A stretch of 64,000 nucleotides of DNA, from assembly GCA_945867155.1 (NCBI GenBank), contig CAMBHL010000002.1, positions 1-64,000 of the forward strand, in the 5' to 3' direction. Position numbers and translations under genes: made by a program. Source of the DNA: an uncultured Eubacteriaceae bacterium (GTDB lineage Bacteria > Bacillota > Clostridia > Eubacteriales > Eubacteriaceae). The stretch's first letter is position 1, and the number at the start of each line of letters is the position of its first letter. Shown piece after piece: positions 50,336 to 57,917 of the stretch. A model generated the notes under the pieces. That model was not told the origin of the DNA. It made no database searches and saw nothing but the letters and a program-made list of their open reading frames with translations.

Positions 50336-50884
50336 TTGAAAAACGCAATAGGATTTATCGAATTTAAAAGCATCCCTATCGGCATCGAATCCACTGACCA
50401 AATGCTCAAATCCGGAAATGTTGAGTTGGTGACAGCGACGCCGGTTTGTCCCGGTAAATATGTGACCATCGTTTCTGGAGATGTTGGCGCAGTAAGATCT
50501 GCTGTCAAAAATGGTGAAGTTGTCGGTGGGATCTTCGTCATTGAATCCCACGTGATTCCGAACATTCATCAGGCTGTTTTCCCGGCTTTGATGGCAAATG
50601 TCGATGTCGAAAACGTGCAGTCGATTGGGATTATCGAAACGATCAATGCCATTTCATCGATTGTCGTAGCGGATACCGCTGTAAAAGCGGCGAATATTAC
50701 CTTGGTTGAAGTGAGAATGGCCCGCGGGCTCGGCGGCAAGGCCTTCGTCATCATGACCGGCGAAGTGTCTCCTGTCAAACAGGCCGTGGCGGCTGCTGAA
50801 AACGCCATGCGCGAATACGGCGTCATCACGAGCACTTCCGTGATCGCATCGCCGCATCAGGATGTGCGCAAGCTGATTCTCTAA
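50336..50884 (+). CDS. pduT: Fe-S-binding shell protein PduT
   Basis: The 182-residue protein has two BMC domains in trimers. The pore loop of the first domain is VCPGKY, whose Cys binds a 4Fe-4S cluster at the three-fold axis in PduT, giving a route for electrons across the shell, probably to or from PduS encoded just upstream. The start is TTG 50336 behind GAGTGGA. It is the last shell gene. Confidence 0.93.
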   Translation: MKNAIGFIEFKSIPIGIESTDQMLKSGNVELVTATPVCPGKYVTIVSGDVGAVRSAVKNGEVVGGIFVIESHVIPNIHQAVFPALMANVDVENVQSIGIIETINAISSIVVADTAVKAANITLVEVRMARGLGGKAFVIMTGEVSPVKQAVAAAENAMREYGVITSTSVIASPHQDVRKLIL

Positions 50885-50911
50885 GGCCAATCGGCGGATC
50901 TATGGATAGAA

Positions 50912-50945
50912 CTCTGGAGGGCGCGAGCCCTTCGGAGCTTTTATT
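50912..50945 (+). terminator. Weak terminator after pduT
   Basis: An imperfect GC-rich hairpin around GGGCGCGAGCCC is followed by CTTTTATTT. It may only partly separate the shell operon from the ParA genes. Confidence 0.45.
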
Positions 50946-51032
50946 TCGTGTTCTGTGGCAACGTTTATTTTAGATAGAAAAAGACGCGGCCAGAGCACAC
51001 GAAAGATAGTTTAAGAAGGAGGAGAGCCTGAC

Positions 51033-51803
51033 ATGAAAGTGATCAGTTTCTTTAATTTAAAGGGAGGATGCGGCAAAACGACCTCCGCCATCAATCTGGG
51101 TTATCTCCTCGCGCAGGACCTGGCGAAGGAAAACAAGAAGCTCCTCCTCGTCGACTGCGACATGCAGGCCAATCTGACCGGCTCCCTCATGGACGCCGAC
51201 TACGACCGGCCGTGCATTTACCATTTGATGACCGGGGACAAGCCCTTGAAAGACACGATCTTTCATCTCAAGGACAATGTGGACATCATCCCGTCGAGCC
51301 TTTTGATGGCGACCATCGACCCGAGGCTTTCGGCCATGGTGGGCCGGGAATTCATTTTGAAGCGCCGGCTCAAGGAAGTGGCGGACGACTACGCCTACTG
51401 TCTCATCGACTGTTCGCCGTCGTTCTCGGTGGTGACGACCAACGCCCTGGTGATGACGGACAAGATCTTCATCCCGGTGCAGACGGAGTACTACGCCGTC
51501 GACGGGGTGCATCTGCTCCAGGAAACCCTGCAGTACGTCAATGAGTCGCTCGGGGTCGAAAAGGAGATTTCCATCATCTTTGCGACGATGCACGATGCGC
51601 GCAACAACATCAACCAGCTCCAGTACGAAAATCTGGAACACGCTTTCGGGGACAAGTTCATGCGCCAGACGATCCGCAAAAATGTCGCGCTGGTGGAATC
51701 GCCGGTGTTTAAGCAGTCTATTTTCGAGTACAAGCCCAAAGCCAACGGCGCGAAAGATTACAAGGCCTTGTACGATGAAATCAAAGCCAAAGGGGGATTT
51801 TAA
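51033..51803 (+). CDS. ParA/MinD-type ATPase next to the microcompartment operon
   Basis: The 256-residue protein is a ParA-family ATPase with the deviant Walker A KGGCGKT (residues 10-16, including the signature Lys10), Walker A' VDCDMQAN (Asp41/43) and CLIDCSPSFS. It has no N-terminal HTH, so its size is that of Soj, MipZ and McdA. Such ATPases pattern on the nucleoid to position plasmids, chromosomes or carboxysomes. The next gene, 1 base on, is a low-complexity coiled-coil protein and not a ParB with HTH. The strong AAGGAGG site starts its own transcript or follows partial read-through from pduT. A role in positioning the compartment is inferred from place and partner only. Confidence 0.85.
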   Translation: MKVISFFNLKGGCGKTTSAINLGYLLAQDLAKENKKLLLVDCDMQANLTGSLMDADYDRPCIYHLMTGDKPLKDTIFHLKDNVDIIPSSLLMATIDPRLSAMVGREFILKRRLKEVADDYAYCLIDCSPSFSVVTTNALVMTDKIFIPVQTEYYAVDGVHLLQETLQYVNESLGVEKEISIIFATMHDARNNINQLQYENLEHAFGDKFMRQTIRKNVALVESPVFKQSIFEYKPKANGAKDYKALYDEIKAKGGF

Positions 51804-51804
51804 A

Positions 51805-52239
51805 ATGGCGAGAAAAAACAGCAAATTGAAATCACAATTAATGGATCATACAGAAGCGGTGAAGGAACAGCCGAAAGCCGCAGAAGCCATGGCGGAAGCC
51901 GGCGAAAAAAACGCGGAAGCGGAAGCAAAATTAAAGGCGGAAGCCGAAGCTAAAGCTGCGGCTGAAAAAGAAGCGAAAGCCAAAGCCGCTGCCGAAGCCA
52001 AAGCGAAGGCAGAAGCAGAAGCCAAGGCGAAAGCCGAAGCCGAAGCCAAGGCGAAGGCAGAGGCGGAAGCCAAAGCAAAGGCCGAAGCGGAAGCGAAAGC
52101 GGCTGCTGAAAAAGCCGAAGCGGAACGTAAAGCTGCAGAAGCTGCTGCCAAAGCTGCTGCTGAAGAAAAGGCGAAAAAAGAAGCGGAAGAAAAGCAGCAT
52201 ATTCACGATCAGGCCGATCTGCCGGTCTATCTGCTCTAA
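51805..52239 (+). CDS. Lys/Glu/Ala-rich coiled-coil protein, candidate partner of the ParA ATPase
   Basis: The 144-residue protein has a basic N-terminus (MARKNSKLKSQ), a long Ala/Glu/Lys region (about 37-130) with tandem units like AEAEAKAK that would form a continuous charged helix, and a short different end, HIHDQADLPVYLL. It starts 1 base after parA's stop (AGGGGGA before ATG), so the two are translated together. ParA partners stimulate ATPase with a basic N-terminus, which this protein has, and McdB proteins are also small, charged and of low complexity. The C-terminal peptide could bind shell or cargo. TolA-like helical spacers are an alternative; there is no signal peptide or membrane segment. 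Function is not known. Confidence 0.7.
   Translation: MARKNSKLKSQLMDHTEAVKEQPKAAEAMAEAGEKNAEAEAKLKAEAEAKAAAEKEAKAKAAAEAKAKAEAEAKAKAEAEAKAKAEAEAKAKAEAEAKAAAEKAEAERKAAEAAAKAAAEEKAKKEAEEKQHIHDQADLPVYLL
51930..52150 (+). repeat. Short tandem repeat coding for AEAEAKAK units
   Basis: Degenerate 18-24-base units rich in GCN-GAA-GCN-AAA codons are repeated through the middle of the coiled-coil gene. Length variation by slippage is likely. Confidence 0.7.
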
Positions 52240-52241
52240 TC

Positions 52242-52610
52242 ATGAAACTTATTCACGAAAAAGACTGCGAATACCGCCACGGCGACAGCGGGCCCAAGTA
52301 TTTCATCCACGGGCCGCGGCTGAATTTCGGCATCGTCCGGATCAAGCCGGGACAGGTTTTCGGACCTCACGTCCATCACCGGATGGAAGAAGATTTTTAT
52401 GTGATCGAAGGGCAGGCCGCCTTTGTGATCGACGGCGTGCGTCATGACGCCGGTCCCGGGGATTTCATCCACATGGAACCGGGGGAAGCCCATTTGATTT
52501 TAAATGACAGTGACGCACCCTGCGTCTACACGGTGACGACGACGCCGTTCTTCGAAGAAGGCGACAAGGAAGCCGTCGATGCCGATTGGGCGAAAGCTTA
52601 CAAAAAATGA
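52242..52610 (+). CDS. Cupin-domain protein
   Basis: The 122-residue single-domain cupin has motif 1 around GPHVHHRMEEDFYVIEG (His, His, Glu ligands) and motif 2 GPGDFIHMEPGEAHLI (His). It probably binds one metal and acts as a small isomerase, dioxygenase or ligand sensor; the substrate cannot be told. Its ATG lies 2 bases after the coiled-coil gene's stop with no ribosome site of its own, so it depends on the upstream genes. A strong bidirectional terminator follows. Confidence 0.85.
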   Translation: MKLIHEKDCEYRHGDSGPKYFIHGPRLNFGIVRIKPGQVFGPHVHHRMEEDFYVIEGQAAFVIDGVRHDAGPGDFIHMEPGEAHLILNDSDAPCVYTVTTTPFFEEGDKEAVDADWAKAYKK

Positions 52611-52613
52611 TTT

Positions 52614-52638
52614 AAAATCCCGCACTGCGGGATTTTTT
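52614..52638. terminator. Bidirectional terminator
   Basis: AATCCCGCA/TGCGGGATT stem with A and T runs on the two sides, between the cupin gene and the convergent SHOCT-like gene. Confidence 0.88.
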
Positions 52639-52652
52639 TATGCGCTCTGGCT

Positions 52653-52898
52653 TTATAAGCCGAGAAGGGCGCGCTTTTTCTGTTTGTAGGTTTTGTCGTC
52701 GATTTGGCCCTGGCGGTGCTGATCCATGAGGTCCATGAGCGATGCCGCCGTGTTTTCGTCAAAGTTCATCTGGGCCTGTTGGGAGGTCTTTTCTTCTTCG
52801 CTCTTTTTTCTTTCCTGGCGGAAGCCGTCGGGCAGGCCGCCTAATTTTTTCTGCAATTTTTTAATTTTCCGCTGCTGATTCGACTTGATGTGGCTCAT
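52653..52898 (-). CDS. Small cytoplasmic protein with SHOCT-like C-terminus
   Basis: The 81-residue charged protein has a basic Gln/Lys-rich start (MSHIKSNQQRKIKKLQKKLG), a Glu/Lys/Gln middle and a C-terminal stretch LMDLMDQHRQGQIDDKTYKQKKRALLGL-like in pattern to the SHOCT motif (short helix, turn with Gly, second helix with Lys-Lys-x-Leu-Leu). The ribosome site AGAGAGGGAA precedes the ATG. SHOCT segments assist oligomerisation; no function is assigned. Confidence 0.65.
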   Translation of the reverse strand: MSHIKSNQQRKIKKLQKKLGGLPDGFRQERKKSEEEKTSQQAQMNFDENTAASLMDLMDQHRQGQIDDKTYKQKKRALLGL

Positions 52899-53350
52899 TG
52901 TTTTCCCTCTCTGTTGAATTTTAATTTAATTTTATGATAAAAGAAATAGAAATCATTTTCAATAAAAGGGCATAAACTGACAATTATCTGGTTTGGATTC
53001 TTCATGTGCAGCCTAAATCAGTGTATTTATTCATAAGACAGCCTTAAAAAATGAAAACGGAACCACAATCTTTTACATCACATTACATCATAACTGATTT
53101 TTCTACATTTATTTACAAACGTTACAATAAAAAAGATAAAATATTTAACTTTAAACTACAAAAAATTTATATTTCAACTACAATATTTTATATTTTAATA
53201 ATTTAACATCTGATTTAAAATGTAAAATAATGCAAATAGAAACAAAATAAATTTGAACACTCTTACCTTAAATATTGCTTGTGCTATTTAGGGAAAAGAA
53301 TAAGCATACATCAATTTGCATTGAGGCCATACATATTTATAAAATAAGAA
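52899..53350 (+). promoter_or_regulatory. Long AT-rich region upstream of the large adhesin gene
   Basis: About 450 bases with no credible gene, markedly more AT-rich than its neighbours and full of A and T tracts. It presumably holds the promoter and control sites of the adhesin gene on the right and the promoter of the SHOCT-like gene on the left; no consensus element stands out by eye. Confidence 0.4.
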
Positions 53351-53365
53351 GAAGGAGTGAGAACA

Positions 53366-56308
53366 ATGGCAAAGGTATTCAAACACGTGGGACTATGGCT
53401 GGCAGTCTTGTTTGCCGCGCTCTGCACGGCGGGACTCTTCGCAGTGCACGCGGAAGGCGAAAGCAGCGCATTGTATCAGAAGGTATTGGGCGAGGCTGTG
53501 AACTTTGGGGTTGTGGCCGAATCATTTTCACCGGCAAATGATTTACAATCGAATTTTGCCACAAATAAATTTACACCATCAGAACATGGCATTCATTCAG
53601 ATCTAACAGGCGATGGCAAATATGCAGGGAACTATTGGATCACTAGTGTTGTTGAAAACGGGAATCAACCGTTCAAAAACTATATTGAACAGAATAAAAA
53701 ATCGCAATTTTATGTTGGGGAATCGACAAAAAATTCACCTGTTTTTTTAAATGTTGATTCTAGCAATATACATTCTATTTCTGATGAAACTTTAAGAGAT
53801 GATGTTAATGGTTTAATTAATACCGCATTGAAAAATGGAGAAGATTTAGCGAAGAAGCCAGCAACGGCTTCGGTTGAACCAAGTAAGCAAAGTGATGGGA
53901 AAGTGTTAGATACATCGGCAACGCTTGACACGACAAAAATTGACGCTGATGTAATTTATGTTGATGGAGATCAGGCGGCAAATTATCCATTTGATAATGG
54001 TAATGGAACAAGATATTATGTTAATTTCTTAGAGGAAGGTAGATTAACTGTTACGAAAAAAGCCAATCAGACAATTGTATTTAATTTTACAGGTAATACA
54101 CAGAACAACACGAATAAATTAACATTAGGAAGACTTCTTGCAGTTAAGGATCAAAATAACAGTGACGTTAATAAATTAGATCAGACTGAACATATTATTT
54201 ACAACGTGCAGACAACAAAATATTCAGACATTGACCAAGGTGAACTGAACGCAGTTCTTCTCGTCAATAATAGTAATGTAAAAATAGTAGGTAAAGCAAC
54301 ATCACAGGGCTGGATTGTTACGAATGGCTTTTTTTCAAATGTAAAAGGTGAATGGCACAATATTTACCCAGGGACTAAAAACATAAGACCGGATACACCG
54401 ACACCGACAGAAGAAAAGGGTTCACTGACGTTTACAAAAACGTTCGGCGGCGGCGTGACCGAAGAAGATTTAAGCAATATCAGTTTTACTGTGACTGGTC
54501 CGGATAATTACAGCAAAACGTTCACCTTAGGAGATATCAAGCAGAACGACGGAACCTATTCAAAGACATTAACAGACTTAACGTTAGGGAAATATACGGT
54601 CACTGAAAACAAAGCAGATAACGTCGAGGGCTACTCTCTTGTAAAAGAAGGAACAATCACATCAGGCGAAACGACATTAACCACAAGCTCAAAGACGGCG
54701 ACGATTGCGCTGAACGATAATTATCAACCTACTAAGCCAGAACAGCCAACAGAAGAAAAGGGCTCGCTGACGTTCACGAAAACCTTTGACGGCGACAATG
54801 TTACGGCAGAAGACTTGAAGAATATTAGCTTTGAAGTCAAAGGACCAAACAACTACGATCAAGTTTTCTTCCTGAAAGACATCAAGAAAGATGACGGCAC
54901 CTACAGCAAGACCCTCACAGATCTGGAATGGGGCAAATACACGGTTACCGAAAACTACGCGGATGACGTGAACGGCTACAAACTGGAAGAAACATCGATC
55001 GTGAAAGGCTCGACTGAAATTTCAGGAACACAGCTCAAGGGCACTGTGAATTTAAATGATACCTACACCCAGAAAAAAGGCTCGCTGACATTCACGAAGA
55101 CCTTTGGCGGCGGCGTGACCGAAGAAGATTTAAGCAATATCAGCTTTAATGTCACAGGCCCGCACGGATACAATCAGACTTACTCATTAGCCGATATCAA
55201 AAATACAGACGGCACGTACAGCAAGACCCTGAACAATTTGGAATGGGGCACTTACACCGTCAAAGAAATCAACGCCGATAAAGTGAATGGTTATACCTTA
55301 GACAAGACCTCCCATATCGAAGGTCACGTCACCGTGGATGCGACCCACCTGGAAGGTGATGCCAATACCATTAATTTGACAGACAACTACTCACCGGTTC
55401 ACCCGAGAGTACAGCTGTTTAAAAACGAATTCTACAACGGCGATCTCACAGGCAACCCCGTCGGCGGCGCTTCATATGCCCTGTACCGCTGGAAGGGTTC
55501 AAAAGCCAGCCTGCAGTTGTTCACTATGCTGACCCGCGCCAGCGTAGATCCGGCAACGGAAACCGACTGGAGCAAGGTGACGAGAAGCGATATTATGAAT
55601 TCTGACAACTGGGAATACCTCGGTGAAGACAATACCGACGGCACCGGTTTTGTGTGCTCGAAAGACGAATTGAATGAAGGCGATATCGTCGCGGCGCTGG
55701 AAGTCACAGCCCCGGCGGGCTATCAGCGCACCGCCAATCCGGCGATCCTGCAAGTGCACGTCAACAAGGCGGCAACGCTCATTTCCGATTCAGACGGCGC
55801 AGTCTCTCTCGATAAAGACGGCAATCTGCAGTGGAAAGAAACCGTCGTGCGCATCGGCATCAAGAAAGTCGACGCCAACGGCAACGCCGTCGTCGGCGCG
55901 AAGATGGCCGTCCTCGACAAAGACGGCAAAGTCATCGATACCTGGACCACGACCAAAGACAATCTGGTTCACGAAACCGACAAGCTCACCGCCGGCGAAA
56001 CCTACACCCTTCGGGAACTCCAAGCGCCGGAAGGCTACGAAAAAGCCGCCGATGTCACCTTTACCGCAGAAGCGAAAGACATCAAAGGCACCGACGAATA
56101 CGTCCAGTCGGTCACAATGATCGACCAGAAGAGTCAGCCGGCGAAACCGGGCACCCCGTCCAAGGGCACAACCGTTAAACCGGCACAGACCGTCGCCCAG
56201 GGCGTCAAGACCGGCGATCCGACCACGATCGGCGGACTGGTCCTCATGTTCGCGGCAGCAGGCGCAGTGCTCGTGCTCAGCGCGAAACATCTCAAAGCCA
56301 TGCGTTAA
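53366..56308 (+). CDS. Large mosaic cell-wall adhesin (choice-of-anchor-A domain, repeats, VKTGD anchor)
   Basis: The 980-residue preprotein has a signal peptide (cleavage near AVHAEG), a choice-of-anchor-A type N-terminal domain (to about 340), three tandem repeats of about 105 residues each opening with a KGSLTFTKTF unit, a CnaB-like domain with KNEFYNGDLTGNPVGGASYALYRW, a second CnaB with ELQAPEGYEKAADVTF, a Pro/Lys/Gln stalk, then VKTGD, a hydrophobic segment and KHLKAMR. It should be wall-anchored by a sortase. ATG 53366 has GAAGGAGTGA upstream. The 5' third is AT-rich, unlike the 3' part, suggesting that the N-terminal domain was acquired separately. Confidence 0.88.
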   Translation: MAKVFKHVGLWLAVLFAALCTAGLFAVHAEGESSALYQKVLGEAVNFGVVAESFSPANDLQSNFATNKFTPSEHGIHSDLTGDGKYAGNYWITSVVENGNQPFKNYIEQNKKSQFYVGESTKNSPVFLNVDSSNIHSISDETLRDDVNGLINTALKNGEDLAKKPATASVEPSKQSDGKVLDTSATLDTTKIDADVIYVDGDQAANYPFDNGNGTRYYVNFLEEGRLTVTKKANQTIVFNFTGNTQNNTNKLTLGRLLAVKDQNNSDVNKLDQTEHIIYNVQTTKYSDIDQGELNAVLLVNNSNVKIVGKATSQGWIVTNGFFSNVKGEWHNIYPGTKNIRPDTPTPTEEKGSLTFTKTFGGGVTEEDLSNISFTVTGPDNYSKTFTLGDIKQNDGTYSKTLTDLTLGKYTVTENKADNVEGYSLVKEGTITSGETTLTTSSKTATIALNDNYQPTKPEQPTEEKGSLTFTKTFDGDNVTAEDLKNISFEVKGPNNYDQVFFLKDIKKDDGTYSKTLTDLEWGKYTVTENYADDVNGYKLEETSIVKGSTEISGTQLKGTVNLNDTYTQKKGSLTFTKTFGGGVTEEDLSNISFNVTGPHGYNQTYSLADIKNTDGTYSKTLNNLEWGTYTVKEINADKVNGYTLDKTSHIEGHVTVDATHLEGDANTINLTDNYSPVHPRVQLFKNEFYNGDLTGNPVGGASYALYRWKGSKASLQLFTMLTRASVDPATETDWSKVTRSDIMNSDNWEYLGEDNTDGTGFVCSKDELNEGDIVAALEVTAPAGYQRTANPAILQVHVNKAATLISDSDGAVSLDKDGNLQWKETVVRIGIKKVDANGNAVVGAKMAVLDKDGKVIDTWTTTKDNLVHETDKLTAGETYTLRELQAPEGYEKAADVTFTAEAKDIKGTDEYVQSVTMIDQKSQPAKPGTPSKGTTVKPAQTVAQGVKTGDPTTIGGLVLMFAAAGAVLVLSAKHLKAMR
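54409..55392 (+). repeat. Three tandem domain repeats in the adhesin gene
   Basis: Units at about 54409-54735, 54751-55071 and 55072-55392 each begin with the same coding pattern for EKGSLTFTKTF or KKGSLTFTKTF. Units 1 and 3 share a near-identical stretch for GGGVTEEDLSNISF, closer to each other than to the middle one, so gene conversion or duplication is likely. Confidence 0.85.
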
Positions 56309-56340
56309 AAAAAGTTTAGCCACTTATTCATAATTTCATA

Positions 56341-56366
56341 AAGGCTCCTTCGGGAGCCTTTTTTTA
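56341..56366 (+). terminator. Rho-independent terminator
   Basis: AAGGCTCC and GGAGCCTT with a TTCG loop (56341-56360), followed by a T run. Confidence 0.92.
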
Positions 56367-56411
56367 TTTGGTATAATAAAACCAGTGATAAAGAACGAGG
56401 AGAACAGGAAC

Positions 56412-57191
56412 ATGCAGCCCAAAATCATCTTTTTTGACATCGACGGCACCTTGGTGGACTTCGACGAAGACACGGTCCATCTGGCGGTCCTCGAGGCCCT
56501 GGCAGCCCTCCAGGCCAAAGGGACGAAGCTTTTTCTCGCGACGGGGCGGCCGCCCTACCTCGTGCCGAAAATCGACGGCTTCACCTTTGACGGCGCCCTG
56601 TGCTTCAACGGTGCCTACAGCTTCGATCAGAACGGCGTGCTCGTGTCCGAACCGATCCCCAAAGCCGACGTGCGCCGCATGGCCCAAAACGGCGAGCAGA
56701 TTGGCGTGCCCGCCCTCCTTGCCGGGGCGCACACCATGGGCAGCAATTTCTATCAGAAAAACCTTGAAGACTACATGGCCTTCGCGGGCCATCCGAACCA
56801 TGTTGTTGACCGCGAGACTTTTCAGCACCTCATGGCCGATGACATCTACCAGGTCATGGCCGGCACGACCGCCGCCCAAGATCCGGTCTACCTCGCCGGC
56901 ATCAAAGGCGCCCAGGTCATGCGCTGGTGGGACCGGGCCTGCGATATCGTGCCCAAAGGCATGGACAAGGGCAAGGGCATCGAAAAGGTGCTCACCGCCT
57001 ACGGCATTGACCGGTCGGAATCCGCCGCTTTCGGCGACGGGGGCAACGACCTCGCGATGTTAAGGGCTGTGGGTCTCGGGGTGGCCATGGGCAACGCGAC
57101 CGATGACGTCAAGGCCTGCGCCGATTACGTGACGACGCCGTGCTCGGAAGACGGGGTCGCCGCAGCTCTCGCCCATTTCGGCTGGATTTGA
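56412..57191 (+). CDS. Cof-type HAD phosphatase
   Basis: The 259-residue protein has the HAD motifs: DIDGTLVDFDED (nucleophile and acid Asp), ATGRPP (Thr), the Lys in PKGMDKGKGIEKVL, and FGDGGNDLAML for the metal. A C2-type cap lies between motifs 2 and 3. Such enzymes remove phosphate from sugar phosphates or cofactors. ATG 56412 is preferred; the frame is also open from 56385. It is transcribed on its own. Confidence 0.9.
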   Translation: MQPKIIFFDIDGTLVDFDEDTVHLAVLEALAALQAKGTKLFLATGRPPYLVPKIDGFTFDGALCFNGAYSFDQNGVLVSEPIPKADVRRMAQNGEQIGVPALLAGAHTMGSNFYQKNLEDYMAFAGHPNHVVDRETFQHLMADDIYQVMAGTTAAQDPVYLAGIKGAQVMRWWDRACDIVPKGMDKGKGIEKVLTAYGIDRSESAAFGDGGNDLAMLRAVGLGVAMGNATDDVKACADYVTTPCSEDGVAAALAHFGWI

Positions 57192-57291
57192 CATCGCAAA
57201 GCGCAGTGATATTTACGAATTCAATTAAGCTTTTTTTGGGATGAAGGGAATAAAATAACATCACAAAATGAAAACCTGCGAAGGAGAAAAT

Positions 57292-57795
57292 ATGAACGCA
57301 TTATTTACCCGACACTCGGTCCGGCAGTACGCCGACCGGCCAGTTGAAGAAGAAAAAATTGAAACCCTGATCAAGGCCGCTATGGCTGCCCCGACGGCGG
57401 GCAACCAGCAGGAATGGGAATTCGTCGTCGTCACCGACCCGGAAGTGAAAAAACAGGCCGCAACCGCTTCACCCTACGCCGGCTGCGCGGCGAAGGCCGG
57501 CGTACTGATCGTGCCCGTTGGGGATCCGACGACGTGCCGCTTCCCGGATTGCTTCGACGCCGACATGAGCGCTGCCATGGAAAACATCCTGATCGAAGCG
57601 GTGCATTTGGAGCTTGGGGCGGTGTGGCTTGCCATCGCCCCCTTTGAAGATCGTATTCAAAACCTTCAAAAAGCGCTGGACATTCCGAAAAATGTGGTGC
57701 CATTCGCCATCGCATCCATCGGCTATCCGGCACAGCCGAACCGCGAAGACGGCCGGGATTACGACTTTTCAAAGGTGCATCGGGATCGCTATTAA
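57292..57795 (+). CDS. Nitroreductase family protein
   Basis: The 167-residue FMN enzyme has the start NALFTRHSVRQYADRPV, the AAPTAGNQQEWEFVVV loop and the SIGYPAQP end of the small clostridial nitroreductases. It reduces nitro or quinone compounds with NAD(P)H. The strong AAGGAGA site precedes ATG 57292. A terminator hairpin follows directly. Confidence 0.9.
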   Translation: MNALFTRHSVRQYADRPVEEEKIETLIKAAMAAPTAGNQQEWEFVVVTDPEVKKQAATASPYAGCAAKAGVLIVPVGDPTTCRFPDCFDADMSAAMENILIEAVHLELGAVWLAIAPFEDRIQNLQKALDIPKNVVPFAIASIGYPAQPNREDGRDYDFSKVHRDRY

Positions 57796-57803
57796 ACTGC
57801 GAT

Positions 57804-57830
57804 AAAAAAGCGGCAATTGCCGCTTTTTTT
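57804..57830 (+). terminator. Rho-independent terminator
   Basis: A perfect palindrome around AAGCGGCAATTGCCGCTT with A and T runs on the two sides. Confidence 0.9.
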
Positions 57831-57917
57831 GTGCCCGAAATAGATCATGCTGTGGCATAATAAGAAAAGACAAGAACACAAAATAAACAAAGAAGATAAA
57901 CAAAGAAGGAGAACACG

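Noticed and set aside
51033-52239. Plasmid or chromosome partition (ParAB) system
   Set aside because: The second protein has no HTH, CTPase or ParB motif, and no parS-like palindromes, replication genes or origin are nearby.
51846-52243. Minus-strand Phe/Ala/Ser or Leu-rich ORFs opposite the coiled-coil gene
   Set aside because: They are shadows of the repeated GCN/GAA/AAA codons; no ribosome site or family match.
54409-55392. CRISPR-like or mobile repeats in the adhesin
   Set aside because: The repeats are about 320 bases, in frame and code for protein domains.
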